Assembly (NCBI RefSeq): GCF_030547075.1
Contig: NZ_JAUOQH010000001.1
Coordinates: 1-64,000, forward strand
Origin: Alteromonas sp. 1_MG-2023
GTDB lineage: Bacteria; Pseudomonadota; Gammaproteobacteria; Enterobacterales; Alteromonadaceae
Reading direction: 5' to 3'
DNA length: 64,000 nucleotides
The translations under genes were made by a program, and so were the position numbers. The notes beneath the pieces were generated by a model, which saw only the letters and a program-made list of their open reading frames with translations, was not told where the DNA came from and did not search any database. Of the stretch, positions 44,964-53,139 are shown one piece after another; the stretch's first letter is position 1; every line of letters begins with the position of its first letter.

Positions 44964-45413
44964 TTACACGCCTAACTGAGCTTTAATACCGTTAACCCAC
45001 TCAATAACCATGGTTTCAGGTTCAAGGGTCTCAAGGGCATCAACTTCTAGCATGTCGGCTACTGCTTTACCTTGCAGCTCTAATAACAATTCATTGAATT
45101 GACGACCGGCTCCACAAAAACTTTCCCCGTAACTACTATCACCTAACGCAGCAACCGCAAAAGGCTTGTCGTTTAGCAATGGAAACTCATCTTTCAAATC
45201 AGAGAAGACAAATTCTAAGTTTGGTGGAACATCGCCTTGGCCTGTAGTCGAAGTAATCAATAAGATAGCGTCTGCATCGGTAAAGTCGCTTACTGAAGGA
45301 TCGCTTTCAAGTTCGCAATCTACGCCTTGCTCAGCAAGACTCTCTTCAACCTGTTCTGCCACATGTTGCGCATTGCCGTACACGGTTCCCGCAAAAATTT
45401 TTAATGTTGCCAT
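44964..45413 (-). CDS. Flavodoxin (YqcA/MioC-like)
   Basis: The 149-residue product is a short-chain flavodoxin, an FMN electron carrier. The phosphate-binding loop is GTVYGNAQHVAE, followed by TSTTGQGDVPPN and LGDSSYGESFCGAGRQF, which form the FMN isoalloxazine site. Placement next to truC and yqcC matches E. coli yqcA. It lies 70 bp downstream of truC on the same strand, so one transcript is likely. Confidence 0.9.
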   Translation of the reverse strand: MATLKIFAGTVYGNAQHVAEQVEESLAEQGVDCELESDPSVSDFTDADAILLITSTTGQGDVPPNLEFVFSDLKDEFPLLNDKPFAVAALGDSSYGESFCGAGRQFNELLLELQGKAVADMLEVDALETLEPETMVIEWVNGIKAQLGV

Positions 45414-45483
45414 TACTTCCTCATCATCTCTTTAAATCGTGTGGCTTCCCGTTTACGCAGCGTACTTTCGTGTGCCTAAACGG

Positions 45484-46269
45484 TTACACCAAATATTCTT
45501 GCCAAGCATTTAACACTCGTTGCATTTCTAAATGCATTCTAACAGACACCGATAGCCACTTTCCTGTAATCGGGTGATAAAAACCCATCTGGGTACAACT
45601 TAAGGCCAAATTATGAAAACTAAAGTGTGTTTGCAAAAATTTGTTCTGTTTTCCGTCCCCATGAGTGGTATCACCCAGTATGGGATGTCTGATATGCACC
45701 ATATGTCGGCGTAACTGATGTTTACGTCCTGTGGACGGTAAAAGTTTCACCAATGAATAGCGGGCGGTTTCATATTTACCTACGGCGAAAGGTAATTCAT
45801 AGTTCGCTAAACTTTCGTATACCGTTGTGGCTTGCTGCGGTGCCTGCTGCGGGCGCTTATGTTTATCGGCAATTTTATCGTAACGATATTTGAGCGCATA
45901 ATCGATGAGTCCTGAATGTTTAACATAACCACGAACAATAGCGTGATACTGCTTTTGCACCTGCTTATTCATCAACTGCTGGCCAAGCAGCGCCGCTGTT
46001 TTACTGTCAAAACTAAACAATAGTACACCGGATGTTGGTCTATCTAAACGGTGTGCTGGGAATACATGCTTGTTGAGCTGATCCCTCAAGGTCTGCACGG
46101 CGAAGCGAGTTTCATGCCTGTCGATAGGACTTCTGTGCACTAATAAACCCGGCGGCTTATCAATGGCCACGATATGCTCATCTTGATATAAAATATTAAG
46201 CGGCGGGTATGGCTGCACACTATTGATGTCAGCCTTTTCACTCGGGCTAACCGATAATTCTTCAGGCAT
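45484..46269 (-). CDS. truC: tRNA pseudouridine-65 synthase
   Basis: TruC makes pseudouridine 65 in tRNA-Ile and tRNA-Asp. The 261-residue RluA-family product has the catalytic Asp in HRLDRPTSGVLLFS, the entry motif ILYQDEHIVAIDKPPGLLVH and the closing GRKHQLRRHM segment. The call of TruC over other RluA members rests on length and synteny with yqcC and the flavodoxin. It starts 3 bp after yqcC. Confidence 0.92.
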   Translation of the reverse strand: MPEELSVSPSEKADINSVQPYPPLNILYQDEHIVAIDKPPGLLVHRSPIDRHETRFAVQTLRDQLNKHVFPAHRLDRPTSGVLLFSFDSKTAALLGQQLMNKQVQKQYHAIVRGYVKHSGLIDYALKYRYDKIADKHKRPQQAPQQATTVYESLANYELPFAVGKYETARYSLVKLLPSTGRKHQLRRHMVHIRHPILGDTTHGDGKQNKFLQTHFSFHNLALSCTQMGFYHPITGKWLSVSVRMHLEMQRVLNAWQEYLV

Positions 46270-46272
46270 GAT

Positions 46273-46656
46273 TTACTTCTTATTAGGTTCGGTTAGTTTA
46301 TCAAGAGCAAGCAACGAAACTAAGATAGATTCGGGGCAGTTTGGCACATACATCTGCGCCGCAGGGGAAATTGCCATCTTCCTAGGTAACTGACCTATTG
46401 CTATTAGGTGATGACATTTAGGCACAAAAACATACGCCAGCCATTCGAAAAAAGACAGGGTATCAATAGCAAAAGGTGCAGTACTGGCTAGTTGTTCCTT
46501 GCTAGGTGCTTTTTCCGGCCACGTTTTAGTTTGGCGCAGCGCGGTTTCTAGCGCATTTAAATGATACTCGAATTCTTCTATTAACTTCATAGTCATTACA
46601 TGGTTTAAGGTTTGCCGTAAAAATCTGGCCGGCAGTATACCAGAGGCAGCACTCAT
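46273..46656 (-). CDS. yqcC: YqcC family protein
   Basis: The 127-residue product matches the small YqcC family: an N-terminal helix (FEYHLNALETAL), the PFAIDTLSFFEWLAYVFVPK segment and a C-terminal helix (ILVSLLALDKL). Function is not established; the gene regularly accompanies truC. The listed start has AAGGTG 8 bp upstream, but starting at the ATG at 46596 would give 107 residues, nearer the family length. Confidence 0.85.
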   Translation of the reverse strand: MSAASGILPARFLRQTLNHVMTMKLIEEFEYHLNALETALRQTKTWPEKAPSKEQLASTAPFAIDTLSFFEWLAYVFVPKCHHLIAIGQLPRKMAISPAAQMYVPNCPESILVSLLALDKLTEPNKK

Positions 46657-46758
46657 TCCGCTCGCACCTTTAAAAGAACAATGCCTTTGCCTGTCGGCAA
46701 CTAAAATATGCTAAACTTTGCGCCCTAAAATCAGTTTTATGAAGTGAGAACGCCTGAA

Positions 46759-47805
46759 ATGAACGCAAACAGTATTAACTCTATCAGCGAATTTTTATTG
46801 CATGCAGGTACAGAATATATTGTTTTTGATATGGGTCGAAGACTTACCGCTTTAGACAATCAGGCGTTTTTGGATATTGAGAATGGTTCAACTGTTGCGC
46901 CCTTCCCTCGCCAGCAGCATGCGTGGTTCGGCATAGTTTTTTGGAATAAAAACAGCTCAAATCAGCACTATATTTGGTTTATTAAACTCCCTCTAGACGA
47001 GCAGGGATTAGTGGTAGCGGCTTCAAGAAACCATTTTCTGCAAATTATTGTCGAAGCACTCGGCCAATCAATTTCTGATGATTCTGAAGCGGCTAACACA
47101 TTGCCAGATAATCCTTATTCATTTGTGCCCGCGCAGTCATTACTTGCGCAATTTAATGCACTGGTTCGTGCAAAGCTAAATCAGCCAATTAGCGCCAGCG
47201 CACAGCATGTTATCGCCTATTTGAAAGCGCCTCAGGTGGCTGACTGGCAAACCATTCCCTTACAGGCAATTGCGGATGTGGTCATCAGATTAGACTCAAT
47301 GGAAAACGCTCAAGAAGTGCAAGGCAGTGTGCTGCGTAACTTTTCACTTTTTGCCGAACCATTTCAACGGGCTTTTATGGAAATGGCCGAAGTTGCGAAC
47401 GTACCGGCCCCCCTTAACCAATGCATGCTTTCAGTGTTAGACGGTGATGAAATAAGTTTAGCCGCCCTACGGGGTTTGTCTTGTGAGACCAAAAACGACA
47501 CTATATATACGCAATTAGTGTCGCACTTTGAAGCTAAGAAATTGAATCACTTGGATATATTAAGTGTTATTGCTGCCCGCCATTTTCAGCAAATGGACGA
47601 GAAATTACTGCTGCTATTTTTTGAAGCCGTTGCCGAGGTCGATAACCAAGAAAACTATAATGGCGACGTATTTCGCGGCTTCTTCTCTGATCTTGTTCAA
47701 GTGCCCCAGTTACGTGAATTAGTACTAGGCATACTAAGAACCCCAGAACGCAGTGACTTACTAGCCAGCGCAATTGGCACGCTGTTTTCACAAACTAAGG
47801 GGTAA
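46759..47805 (+). CDS. DUF3549 family protein
   Basis: The product of 348 residues begins MNANSINSISEFLLHAG and has the DUF3549-type segments YIVFDMGRRL, FPRQQHAWFGIVFW and WFIKLPLDEQG. It has no signal peptide or membrane helix, so it is probably cytosolic. Function is unknown. The ATG at 46759 is preferred over the GTG at 46744, which would add five residues. It diverges from yqcC and is followed 3 bp later by a DUF3301 gene, a pairing common in Vibrio, Shewanella and Alteromonas. Confidence 0.85.
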   Translation: MNANSINSISEFLLHAGTEYIVFDMGRRLTALDNQAFLDIENGSTVAPFPRQQHAWFGIVFWNKNSSNQHYIWFIKLPLDEQGLVVAASRNHFLQIIVEALGQSISDDSEAANTLPDNPYSFVPAQSLLAQFNALVRAKLNQPISASAQHVIAYLKAPQVADWQTIPLQAIADVVIRLDSMENAQEVQGSVLRNFSLFAEPFQRAFMEMAEVANVPAPLNQCMLSVLDGDEISLAALRGLSCETKNDTIYTQLVSHFEAKKLNHLDILSVIAARHFQQMDEKLLLLFFEAVAEVDNQENYNGDVFRGFFSDLVQVPQLRELVLGILRTPERSDLLASAIGTLFSQTKG

Positions 47806-47808
47806 TGA

Positions 47809-48114
47809 ATGACATTACTTGAGTTAACGTTATGGCTAGGGCTGGGCTTTGTCGCCTTTCAGTTTTGGCGCATACGAAGTATTTCTGAATTTACTGATAG
47901 TTACTTGCGCCAGTACTGTAAAAACAATCAACTGCAACTGCTCAGCATTGCCAGAGCCAAAACCCGCATTACCTTCAACTACAGCAAGCCTGATTGGCAT
48001 AATATCTTTGTGTTTGAATTTTCCGGTAATGGTGAAGACAGATACAGCGGAGAAGTGGAGTTAGTGGGCAAACATATTATTAGAACTACCTTACCACCTC
48101 ACAGAGTTAATTAA
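47809..48114 (+). CDS. DUF3301 family membrane protein
   Basis: The 101-residue product has one N-terminal membrane helix (about 4-20), then a short cytosolic or periplasmic domain with YCKNNQLQLLSIARAK and WHNIFVFEFSGNGEDRYSGEV, typical of DUF3301. Function is unknown. It is translated directly after the DUF3549 gene. The terminator shared with csrB lies 114 bp downstream. Confidence 0.85.
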   Translation: MTLLELTLWLGLGFVAFQFWRIRSISEFTDSYLRQYCKNNQLQLLSIARAKTRITFNYSKPDWHNIFVFEFSGNGEDRYSGEVELVGKHIIRTTLPPHRVN

Positions 48115-48227
48115 GTTCTTCGGATTCGTTAGCCCGCTATAGTATTAGGTATGAACGAGATGACTATGCCGAGCGCAATAGGCGTTTAGAAACGTGAGCG
48201 TTTTAGTGACAACACTAAAAATTACGC

Positions 48228-48261
48228 AAAAAAAAGGGGTAGCCTCTCTGCTACCCCTTTT
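48228..48261 (-). terminator. Intrinsic terminator of csrB
   Basis: A 10-bp stem (48234-48243 with 48250-48259) with a six-base loop is followed on the minus strand by eight T. On the plus strand only four T follow, so it is a weaker terminator for the DUF3301 gene. Confidence 0.92.
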
Positions 48262-48882
48262 CCTGGAATTTTGAGTTTCCCTCTCTGCGTTCCTTTGCGA
48301 CTAAAATCTTCCCGATTAAAATCCATATACGCCCCTTTCCATCTTCTCTCGCGTGTTCCCGTGCGAGTTACCCATCCTTGCGTAAATCCCTTTCCGTTTA
48401 TCCTGCTAACCCACCAATCCTATACGTGGGGACCTCTTCCTAAGGTTGTTCCTTGTACCAACATCCGTTGGTGTTCCTTATCCTTTCATCCTTTCTACGT
48501 CGCACATCCTGCTGCAACTTGCTCAATCCTTAAGCGGTCCGTTCGTTCCTGAGCTACCTTGCTCTTACGCATCCTGCGTAAACCATCCTTGAATAAGCCT
48601 TCCAAGCTTTCCTTTACGACACATCCTGTATCTGCTGTATCAGTCCTTTTTATGACGTTCCCTCGCCAAATCCTTTTTACTTCCTGTCGCGACTCCTTAT
48701 CGCTTGCGCTTTCCTTGCCAATCCTAGTGATAATTCCGTTTCAGCACGTCCGATGCGCTTATCATCCCTGCGTTGCATCCTGCTTTTCCTTATCCCCTCA
48801 CTCCTGTTAAGGGATTCTCATCCTTAAGTTGTCCAAGGCTATCCTTACAAATCATCCTGACTCATCGTGTATCCCTGTGACG
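48228..48882 (-). ncRNA. csrB: CsrB-type CsrA-sequestering small RNA, unusually long
   Basis: This stretch has no plausible protein but about 45 GGA trinucleotides on the minus strand, near one per 14 bases. Five are exact CAGGATG (complements of 48505-48511, 48570-48576, 48622-48628, 48776-48782, 48853-48859) and four are AAGGATG. Several sit in hairpin loops: TTACGC/GCGTAA closing AGGAT (48565-48581) and ACCAAC/GTTGGT closing GGAT (48457-48472). That is the known CsrA-binding format of CsrB, which titrates the translational regulator CsrA. A strong terminator closes it. Its place between yqcC and syd is that of E. coli csrB. At about 650 nt it is far longer than the roughly 370 nt of E. coli CsrB. 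The 5' end is inferred from a -10 box. Confidence 0.9.
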
Positions 48883-48888
48883 TGTTTA

Positions 48889-48894
48889 ATAATA
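48889..48894 (-). promoter_or_regulatory. Probable -10 box of csrB
   Basis: The minus strand reads TATTAT here, predicting a start near 48882, just before the first GGA motifs. No good -35 box is present at 16-18 bp, as expected for a promoter that depends on an activator. Confidence 0.5.
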
Positions 48895-49034
48895 TCCCTA
48901 ACAAGATTTCTCGCTAGTTAGAATTACAACGAAATGTGGAGAAAATATGGAGGAAAAGTAAGCTCAAAGGAGAAAACCCTTATAAATCAAAGAATTTATA
49001 CTTTAGTCTAGATTTTGGGTATGAAAAAAAATAC

Positions 49035-49068
49035 ACATTTCCTACACTTTTGTAGGAAATGTCGTACA
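49035..49068. promoter_or_regulatory. Palindrome resembling the GacA/UvrY box, upstream of csrB
   Basis: The sequence at 49051-49068 reads TGTAGG-N6-CGTACA, which matches the GacA/UvrY activator consensus TGTAAG-N6-CTTACA at ten of twelve positions. It overlaps a perfect 12-bp inverted repeat (49035-49046 with 49051-49062, four-base spacer). It lies about 180 bp upstream of the predicted csrB start, similar to activator sites of other csrB genes. The rest of 48895-49268 is AT-rich and holds no credible gene. Confidence 0.55.
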
Positions 49069-49268
49069 AAGCCTATCGTCAAAATGAACAATCTCTTAAT
49101 TTTTTGGCGATCGTCATTCGAAATGAGGATCTCGTTCATAAGATCTAATACTAAGGAAAGGATAGCGTGTGAGCACCAGATCTATTATATTCTTTCGACA
49201 GGGAAATTCTTTGTAAAAAAATGACGTTTCAGAAAGCCGAGCGACATCCCTTACATTTTAGCAAAAAC

Positions 49269-49703
49269 TTACGACTTTTGCGCAAAATACGCCATGATGT
49301 CAGCTTTGGTCATTTCTTTCGTTGTGTTAGAAAAACAATAGTAATTTGGCCGCTGATCGCTGAAATACTGCATATCCATTTCCAACCCATCTAGCCCTTG
49401 AAAAATACCGACTGGAATATTGTACTCACCGGTTTCATTGAGCATATAAAAAAGATGCGAGCCACAATTTCCACAGAAACCGCGCGAAGCCCATTCTGAT
49501 GAAGGGTGAATTTTTATGTTATTACTGCTATTGGTAGGATTTACATTTTCAAATTTAACCTGGGTACCACACTGCAGCGCGAATAGCGCCGAACCTCCCC
49601 ACTGCCTACAGGAATCACAATGGCACACCGTGAACTTGGGGTTAATATTCTCAGCGGTAACTTTAATGTCACCACAAAGACAACGTCCTTCTGCGCTTAG
49701 CAT
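49269..49703 (-). CDS. GFA family (CENP-V/GFA domain) zinc protein
   Basis: The 144-residue product has the cysteine pattern of the GFA fold: CLCGDIKV, CHCDSCRQWGG and FCGNCGSHLFY, which bind two zinc ions. The family includes glutathione-dependent formaldehyde-activating enzyme, but most members have no proven reaction. The ATG at 49703 is used because AGGAGA lies 7 bp upstream; the frame extends to 49730 without such a site. It is a single gene next to csrB. Confidence 0.87.
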   Translation of the reverse strand: MLSAEGRCLCGDIKVTAENINPKFTVCHCDSCRQWGGSALFALQCGTQVKFENVNPTNSSNNIKIHPSSEWASRGFCGNCGSHLFYMLNETGEYNIPVGIFQGLDGLEMDMQYFSDQRPNYYCFSNTTKEMTKADIMAYFAQKS

Positions 49704-49772
49704 TAGCGCTTCTCCTAGTTTAGTAGACAAGTTATAAGCCTAGCCCAGGATATTACTATTTCATATGACAAT

Positions 49773-50423
49773 TTATGCGGGCTTTCGTCTGAACATTACG
49801 TCACCTGTCACATGAGACAAGCTTAGATCCCCCACCACATCATAGTTATCGTCGCTAAAAAAAGGCTTATGTTTTTGGACGGTAACAAATACAGCCACTC
49901 CCTCACTTTTAGCGTCTTCTTCTACCACACTATCGATAGCGCCAAGCAACGTGTGGCCAAGTCCGTGATGCTGACAATCAGGGTGAACTGCGATGAAACT
50001 AAGCATATGAAAATTTGCAGCAGGGATTAGTGCCCGAACCTTCTCTTCTTTTTCTAGCATTTGCTTGGTGCCGAAAAGACCCGCGGTAAGCAGCATGCGT
50101 AGGCGCCAATGCCAATACCGCCCTGCACCGAAAGCGGCATCTGGTGCTGTAAGGCAAGCCACCGCTAATAACCGTTCTGCCTCGAACAGGCCCACGATAG
50201 GTTGCTCTGCCACCCAAAAAGCGTTCAGTTCTTCCCTAATAGCTGAACGCAATCGACTTCCGTAACCTTCTTTTTCAGCTTGGAATATGTCGCTAAAAAG
50301 CGGATCGTCTACGTACGCATTAAACAAAATGGATGCAGCCACTTTCAAATCATCTACACCTAAGTAAATAGCTTTAATGGTTTCAGGAGTAGGTGCTAAT
50401 ACGTCTGTTGTGTCATTTGTCAT
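49773..50423 (-). CDS. GNAT family N-acetyltransferase
   Basis: The 216-residue product has the acetyl-CoA binding motif A of the GNAT fold (FIAVHPDCQHHGLGHTLLGAI, with the QxxGxG loop) at about 140-160 and a C-terminal strand region ending FRRKPA. The N-terminal half is helix-rich. Substrate is unknown. I choose the ATG at 50423, preceded by GAGAGG; the open frame to 50513 adds a hydrophobic stretch that is probably untranslated. Confidence 0.85.
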   Translation of the reverse strand: MTNDTTDVLAPTPETIKAIYLGVDDLKVAASILFNAYVDDPLFSDIFQAEKEGYGSRLRSAIREELNAFWVAEQPIVGLFEAERLLAVACLTAPDAAFGAGRYWHWRLRMLLTAGLFGTKQMLEKEEKVRALIPAANFHMLSFIAVHPDCQHHGLGHTLLGAIDSVVEEDAKSEGVAVFVTVQKHKPFFSDDNYDVVGDLSLSHVTGDVMFRRKPA

Positions 50424-50531
50424 GTGAACTGCCCTCTCTATAAATGCGGTTTTATGATCACAGAAAGCAAAAAGTGACCAGGTTATGGTCACTTTACGGT
50501 AAAAAAACAACAATGTTAAATTAATGTTACT

Positions 50532-50897
50532 TTAATTTATTAAGTGGTAGGCGCTATCACCCCAGCCTACAAGGTCGCTATTTTTAAATACAATAGGCGT
50601 ACACTCATCTTTTGTGGTGATACCATCAGCCATCGTCTTTTGGGTACGATAAAACAGTACACGATAGGTTCCATCTTGCTTTTCATATAGTTCATTGAAA
50701 TCTGCGACACCCATTTTTGACAGCACGCGCTCATAGCTGGTTCCCACTTCTAGGTTCGAGATATGTTTACGGTTATTGTACTCTCGGTCTTCTACGTCAG
50801 TACCATAATGGCTATCACTTCCCCCGCCTACCGACACAACACAGCCAGTAAGTAAAAAAGATGATGCAAGTGCGAGTGGTAAAATTAATGATTTCAT
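50532..50897 (-). CDS. DUF3192 lipoprotein
   Basis: The 121-residue product has a lipoprotein signal (FLLTGC, Cys19) and a DUF3192 domain: YNNRKHISNLEVGTSYERVLSKMG, RVLFYRTQKTMADGITTKDECTPIVF and a closing LVGWGDSAY. The fold is probably related to the SmpA/OmlA (BamE-like) group, given the VGTSYERVLSKMG helix. Function is unknown. A paralogue with the same core lies at 56209. Confidence 0.85.
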   Translation of the reverse strand: MKSLILPLALASSFLLTGCVVSVGGGSDSHYGTDVEDREYNNRKHISNLEVGTSYERVLSKMGVADFNELYEKQDGTYRVLFYRTQKTMADGITTKDECTPIVFKNSDLVGWGDSAYHLIN

Positions 50898-51145
50898 GTG
50901 AATTCCTCTGATTTTTTTATAATTTAACTCTTCTTATAAACTAAACAGTAATCAAGAATAACACCAACTATTCAACCTGTTGATTTGCAATGAATTTTCA
51001 AATATAGGTTAAGTTTCACACTAAGACTAATGGTTTATTTTATTAATTATTGGTCAGGTTGACGCAGAATAATGGTTAAAAAGCATAGCGGAACCACGTT
51101 GAAATAGATAAGCTGAATGCTTTCTCACTTTCAACGTGTAACTTA

Positions 51146-51472
51146 ATGTCATTACAAAACAATAATCTGCAACAACTGATGATTGTCTGCCAGCAGATGC
51201 ATCAAAACGGGACAACACCGTCTGTTGCATTGCTACGCGCTAAAGCACCATTTAAAGTATCGGTAGCAGAAGCGATTGGAGCCATTAAACACTTCAATGC
51301 CACTAGTGGCGCAGCGAAAACGGTATCTAGCCTTGATACAGGAGCCCCTCATGATACAAACTCTCCTGATGATAAGGATACTGAAACGGTTGTATCACTT
51401 TCTAAACGCGTGAAGTTATTAGAAGAGCAAATTCGCCTATTACAAAAGCAGCTAGACGCATCTTTTAAGTAA
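51146..51472 (+). CDS. Small protein with C-terminal coiled coil, unknown function
   Basis: The 108-residue product has an N-terminal helical part (LQQLMIVCQQMHQNGTTPSVALLRAKAP), which looks like a helix-turn-helix-type domain, a polar linker (about 55-82) and a C-terminal coiled coil (VKLLEEQIRLLQKQLDA). No family is recognised with confidence. No clear ribosome-binding site precedes the ATG. It converges on syd. Confidence 0.6.
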   Translation: MSLQNNNLQQLMIVCQQMHQNGTTPSVALLRAKAPFKVSVAEAIGAIKHFNATSGAAKTVSSLDTGAPHDTNSPDDKDTETVVSLSKRVKLLEEQIRLLQKQLDASFK

Positions 51473-51559
51473 CTAAGGCTGGTCTTAAATTCCTACTCAA
51501 GAAATTTAACCAATGCGCTATAGCGCTTCAAGTAGCCTTCAATGTAACCCATCGACCGA

Positions 51560-52114
51560 TTACGGGCGAAGTGTAGCAATAAATTCAGGTAAGCTTGGTG
51601 AAATTACCTTTTTGGGCGGCCGGCCAACTTGTTCTAACACTACCTCTCCAGTGCTATTTAACACGCTTAATACGAAGTCATCTTCATCGGTTAACGCAAA
51701 AAAAAGCGTGGGTTCTTGTTTTAGCCTCTTTTTCATTAACAGGTGCCCTATTAAGTTTTGTTGAAGCCGCTCAAAGTCTTCTTCATTCCAAACTTGTAAT
51801 AATTCACAGGCGCCGTGCTCTGCTGTTACTGGTAAATTATTACTAAAGAATTCAGTAAAGAGCTGGCAAAAATCTGCATTAAGGGTAATTTCTAATGCAT
51901 CTTCAACATTTTTAAAGCTTAGGGCCTGATGTAAACTTTCATCTTGGCGCTGTGGTCGCCAAGGAACGAGCTCACCTTCTTTCGCGCTATTTAGGTAGCA
52001 AGGTGAAGGCCATTGACTATCATAGGGTATGTAAAGCGCGCGATCGCTACTCTCATTGTGTAAAGTGAATGCGTCGATAAGCTGAGTTAATTCATTACGA
52101 ATTGATAGAGCCAT
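51560..52114 (-). CDS. syd: SecY-interacting protein Syd
   Basis: Syd binds SecY at the cytosolic side of the membrane and is thought to check or dissociate faulty Sec complexes. The 184-residue product matches the family over its length, with WPSPCYLN, LLQVWNEEDFERLQQNLIGHLLMKKRLKQEPTLFFAL and the final SLPEFIATLRP. The ATG at 52114 gives the family length; the frame runs on to 52171 without support. It diverges from queF, its usual neighbour. Confidence 0.93.
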   Translation of the reverse strand: MALSIRNELTQLIDAFTLHNESSDRALYIPYDSQWPSPCYLNSAKEGELVPWRPQRQDESLHQALSFKNVEDALEITLNADFCQLFTEFFSNNLPVTAEHGACELLQVWNEEDFERLQQNLIGHLLMKKRLKQEPTLFFALTDEDDFVLSVLNSTGEVVLEQVGRPPKKVISPSLPEFIATLRP

Positions 52115-52211
52115 TATAGGGTTACACCAATATTTTTGAGGTACACTATAGATATAAGTGGCCAAATTCAAGTAACAAGGCTTATCTACAACGGCAAATA
52201 TATAGGTAAAT

Positions 52212-53063
52212 ATGACTTCGAAGGCAAATGATAAAATTTCTATTTCTGCACCTAGCGACCTTTCATTGGGAAAGCAAGTTGAATATGAATTTCATTACAA
52301 TCCTAAGTTACTCCAAGGGGTACCCCGTAGCTTAAGTCGAAACACGTTATCGTTGAATGCTGACTCCCTTCCATTCTCAGGTATCGACATATGGACAGGT
52401 TACGAGCTGTCTTGGCTAAATCCTAAAGGCAAACCTCATGTCGCCTTACTCGAATGCTACGTGCCCGTTACCTCTGTAAACCTTATCGAATCGAAGTCGT
52501 TTAAATTATATTTAAATAGCTTCAACCAAACGGCTTTTGATAGCGCGGAGAATGTGCGAGCCACGTTAGAATCCGATTTATCAGCATGTGCAGGGGAGCC
52601 GGTAGTGGTAGCCTTAACACTTCCAAACCAATTCAATAAACTTAAATTTAAAGAGTTTGATGGTGTATTGCTCGATGACCTCGATATTGTTGTTGAAACT
52701 TACCAGCCTGACACTTCACTCTTAAATGCCACTACCGATAAAACAGCAGAGACCTTGGTGTCACATTTACTTAAATCGAATTGTTTAATTACCAGTCAGC
52801 CTGATTGGGCAAGCGTACAAATTCGTTATGAAGGAAACAGCATAAATCACGAAGGTCTACTAAAATATTTAATAAGCTTTAGACAACACAACGAGTTTCA
52901 TGAACAGTGTGTAGAGCGCATTTACTGCGATATTATGCAACACTGTCAGCCGGATAAGTTGACAGTGTGCGCTCGTTATACAAGACGTGGAGGGCTTGAT
53001 ATCAACCCTTTCCGTTCAAATTTTGAAAAGCCTTATTTAAATAGAAGGCAAGCTCGCCAGTAA
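52212..53063 (+). CDS. queF: NADPH-dependent 7-cyano-7-deazaguanine reductase
   Basis: QueF reduces preQ0 to preQ1 in queuosine synthesis. The 283-residue product is the long bimodular type. It has [15 protein letters not shown] (the QueF signature) in the N-terminal half and the catalytic Cys and Asp region [20 protein letters not shown] in the C-terminal half, ending [17 protein letters not shown]. It starts the run queF, diguanylate cyclase, ppnN. Confidence 0.97.
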   Translation: MTSKANDKISISAPSDLSLGKQVEYEFHYNPKLLQGVPRSLSRNTLSLNADSLPFSGIDIWTGYELSWLNPKGKPHVALLECYVPVTSVNLIESKSFKLYLNSFNQTAFDSAENVRATLESDLSACAGEPVVVALTLPNQFNKLKFKEFDGVLLDDLDIVVETYQPDTSLLNATTDKTAETLVSHLLKSNCLITSQPDWASVQIRYEGNSINHEGLLKYLISFRQHNEFHEQCVERIYCDIMQHCQPDKLTVCARYTRRGGLDINPFRSNFEKPYLNRRQARQ

Positions 53064-53139
53064 TCTGGCGCACAGGCTCATTAGCAAAATTAATAAGATG
53101 TGTAGGATGACTTCACCTAAGGTTGAGTAAAAACAAATT

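Noticed and set aside
48271-48810. Two plus-strand frames of 80-90 codons within the GGA-rich region
   Set aside because: Their Ser/Pro/Leu-rich translation follows from repeated TCC on the plus strand; there is no ribosome-binding site, and the noncoding RNA explains the region.
48261-48897. CRISPR-like array suggested by recurrent ATCCT motifs
   Set aside because: There are no identical repeats of 20 bp or more and no constant spacer length; the motif is a short GGA signal in varying stems.
49015-49224. 69-codon plus-strand frame upstream of csrB
   Set aside because: It covers the palindrome and promoter region, has no ribosome-binding site and reads as Lys/Ile/Arg-rich low-quality sequence.
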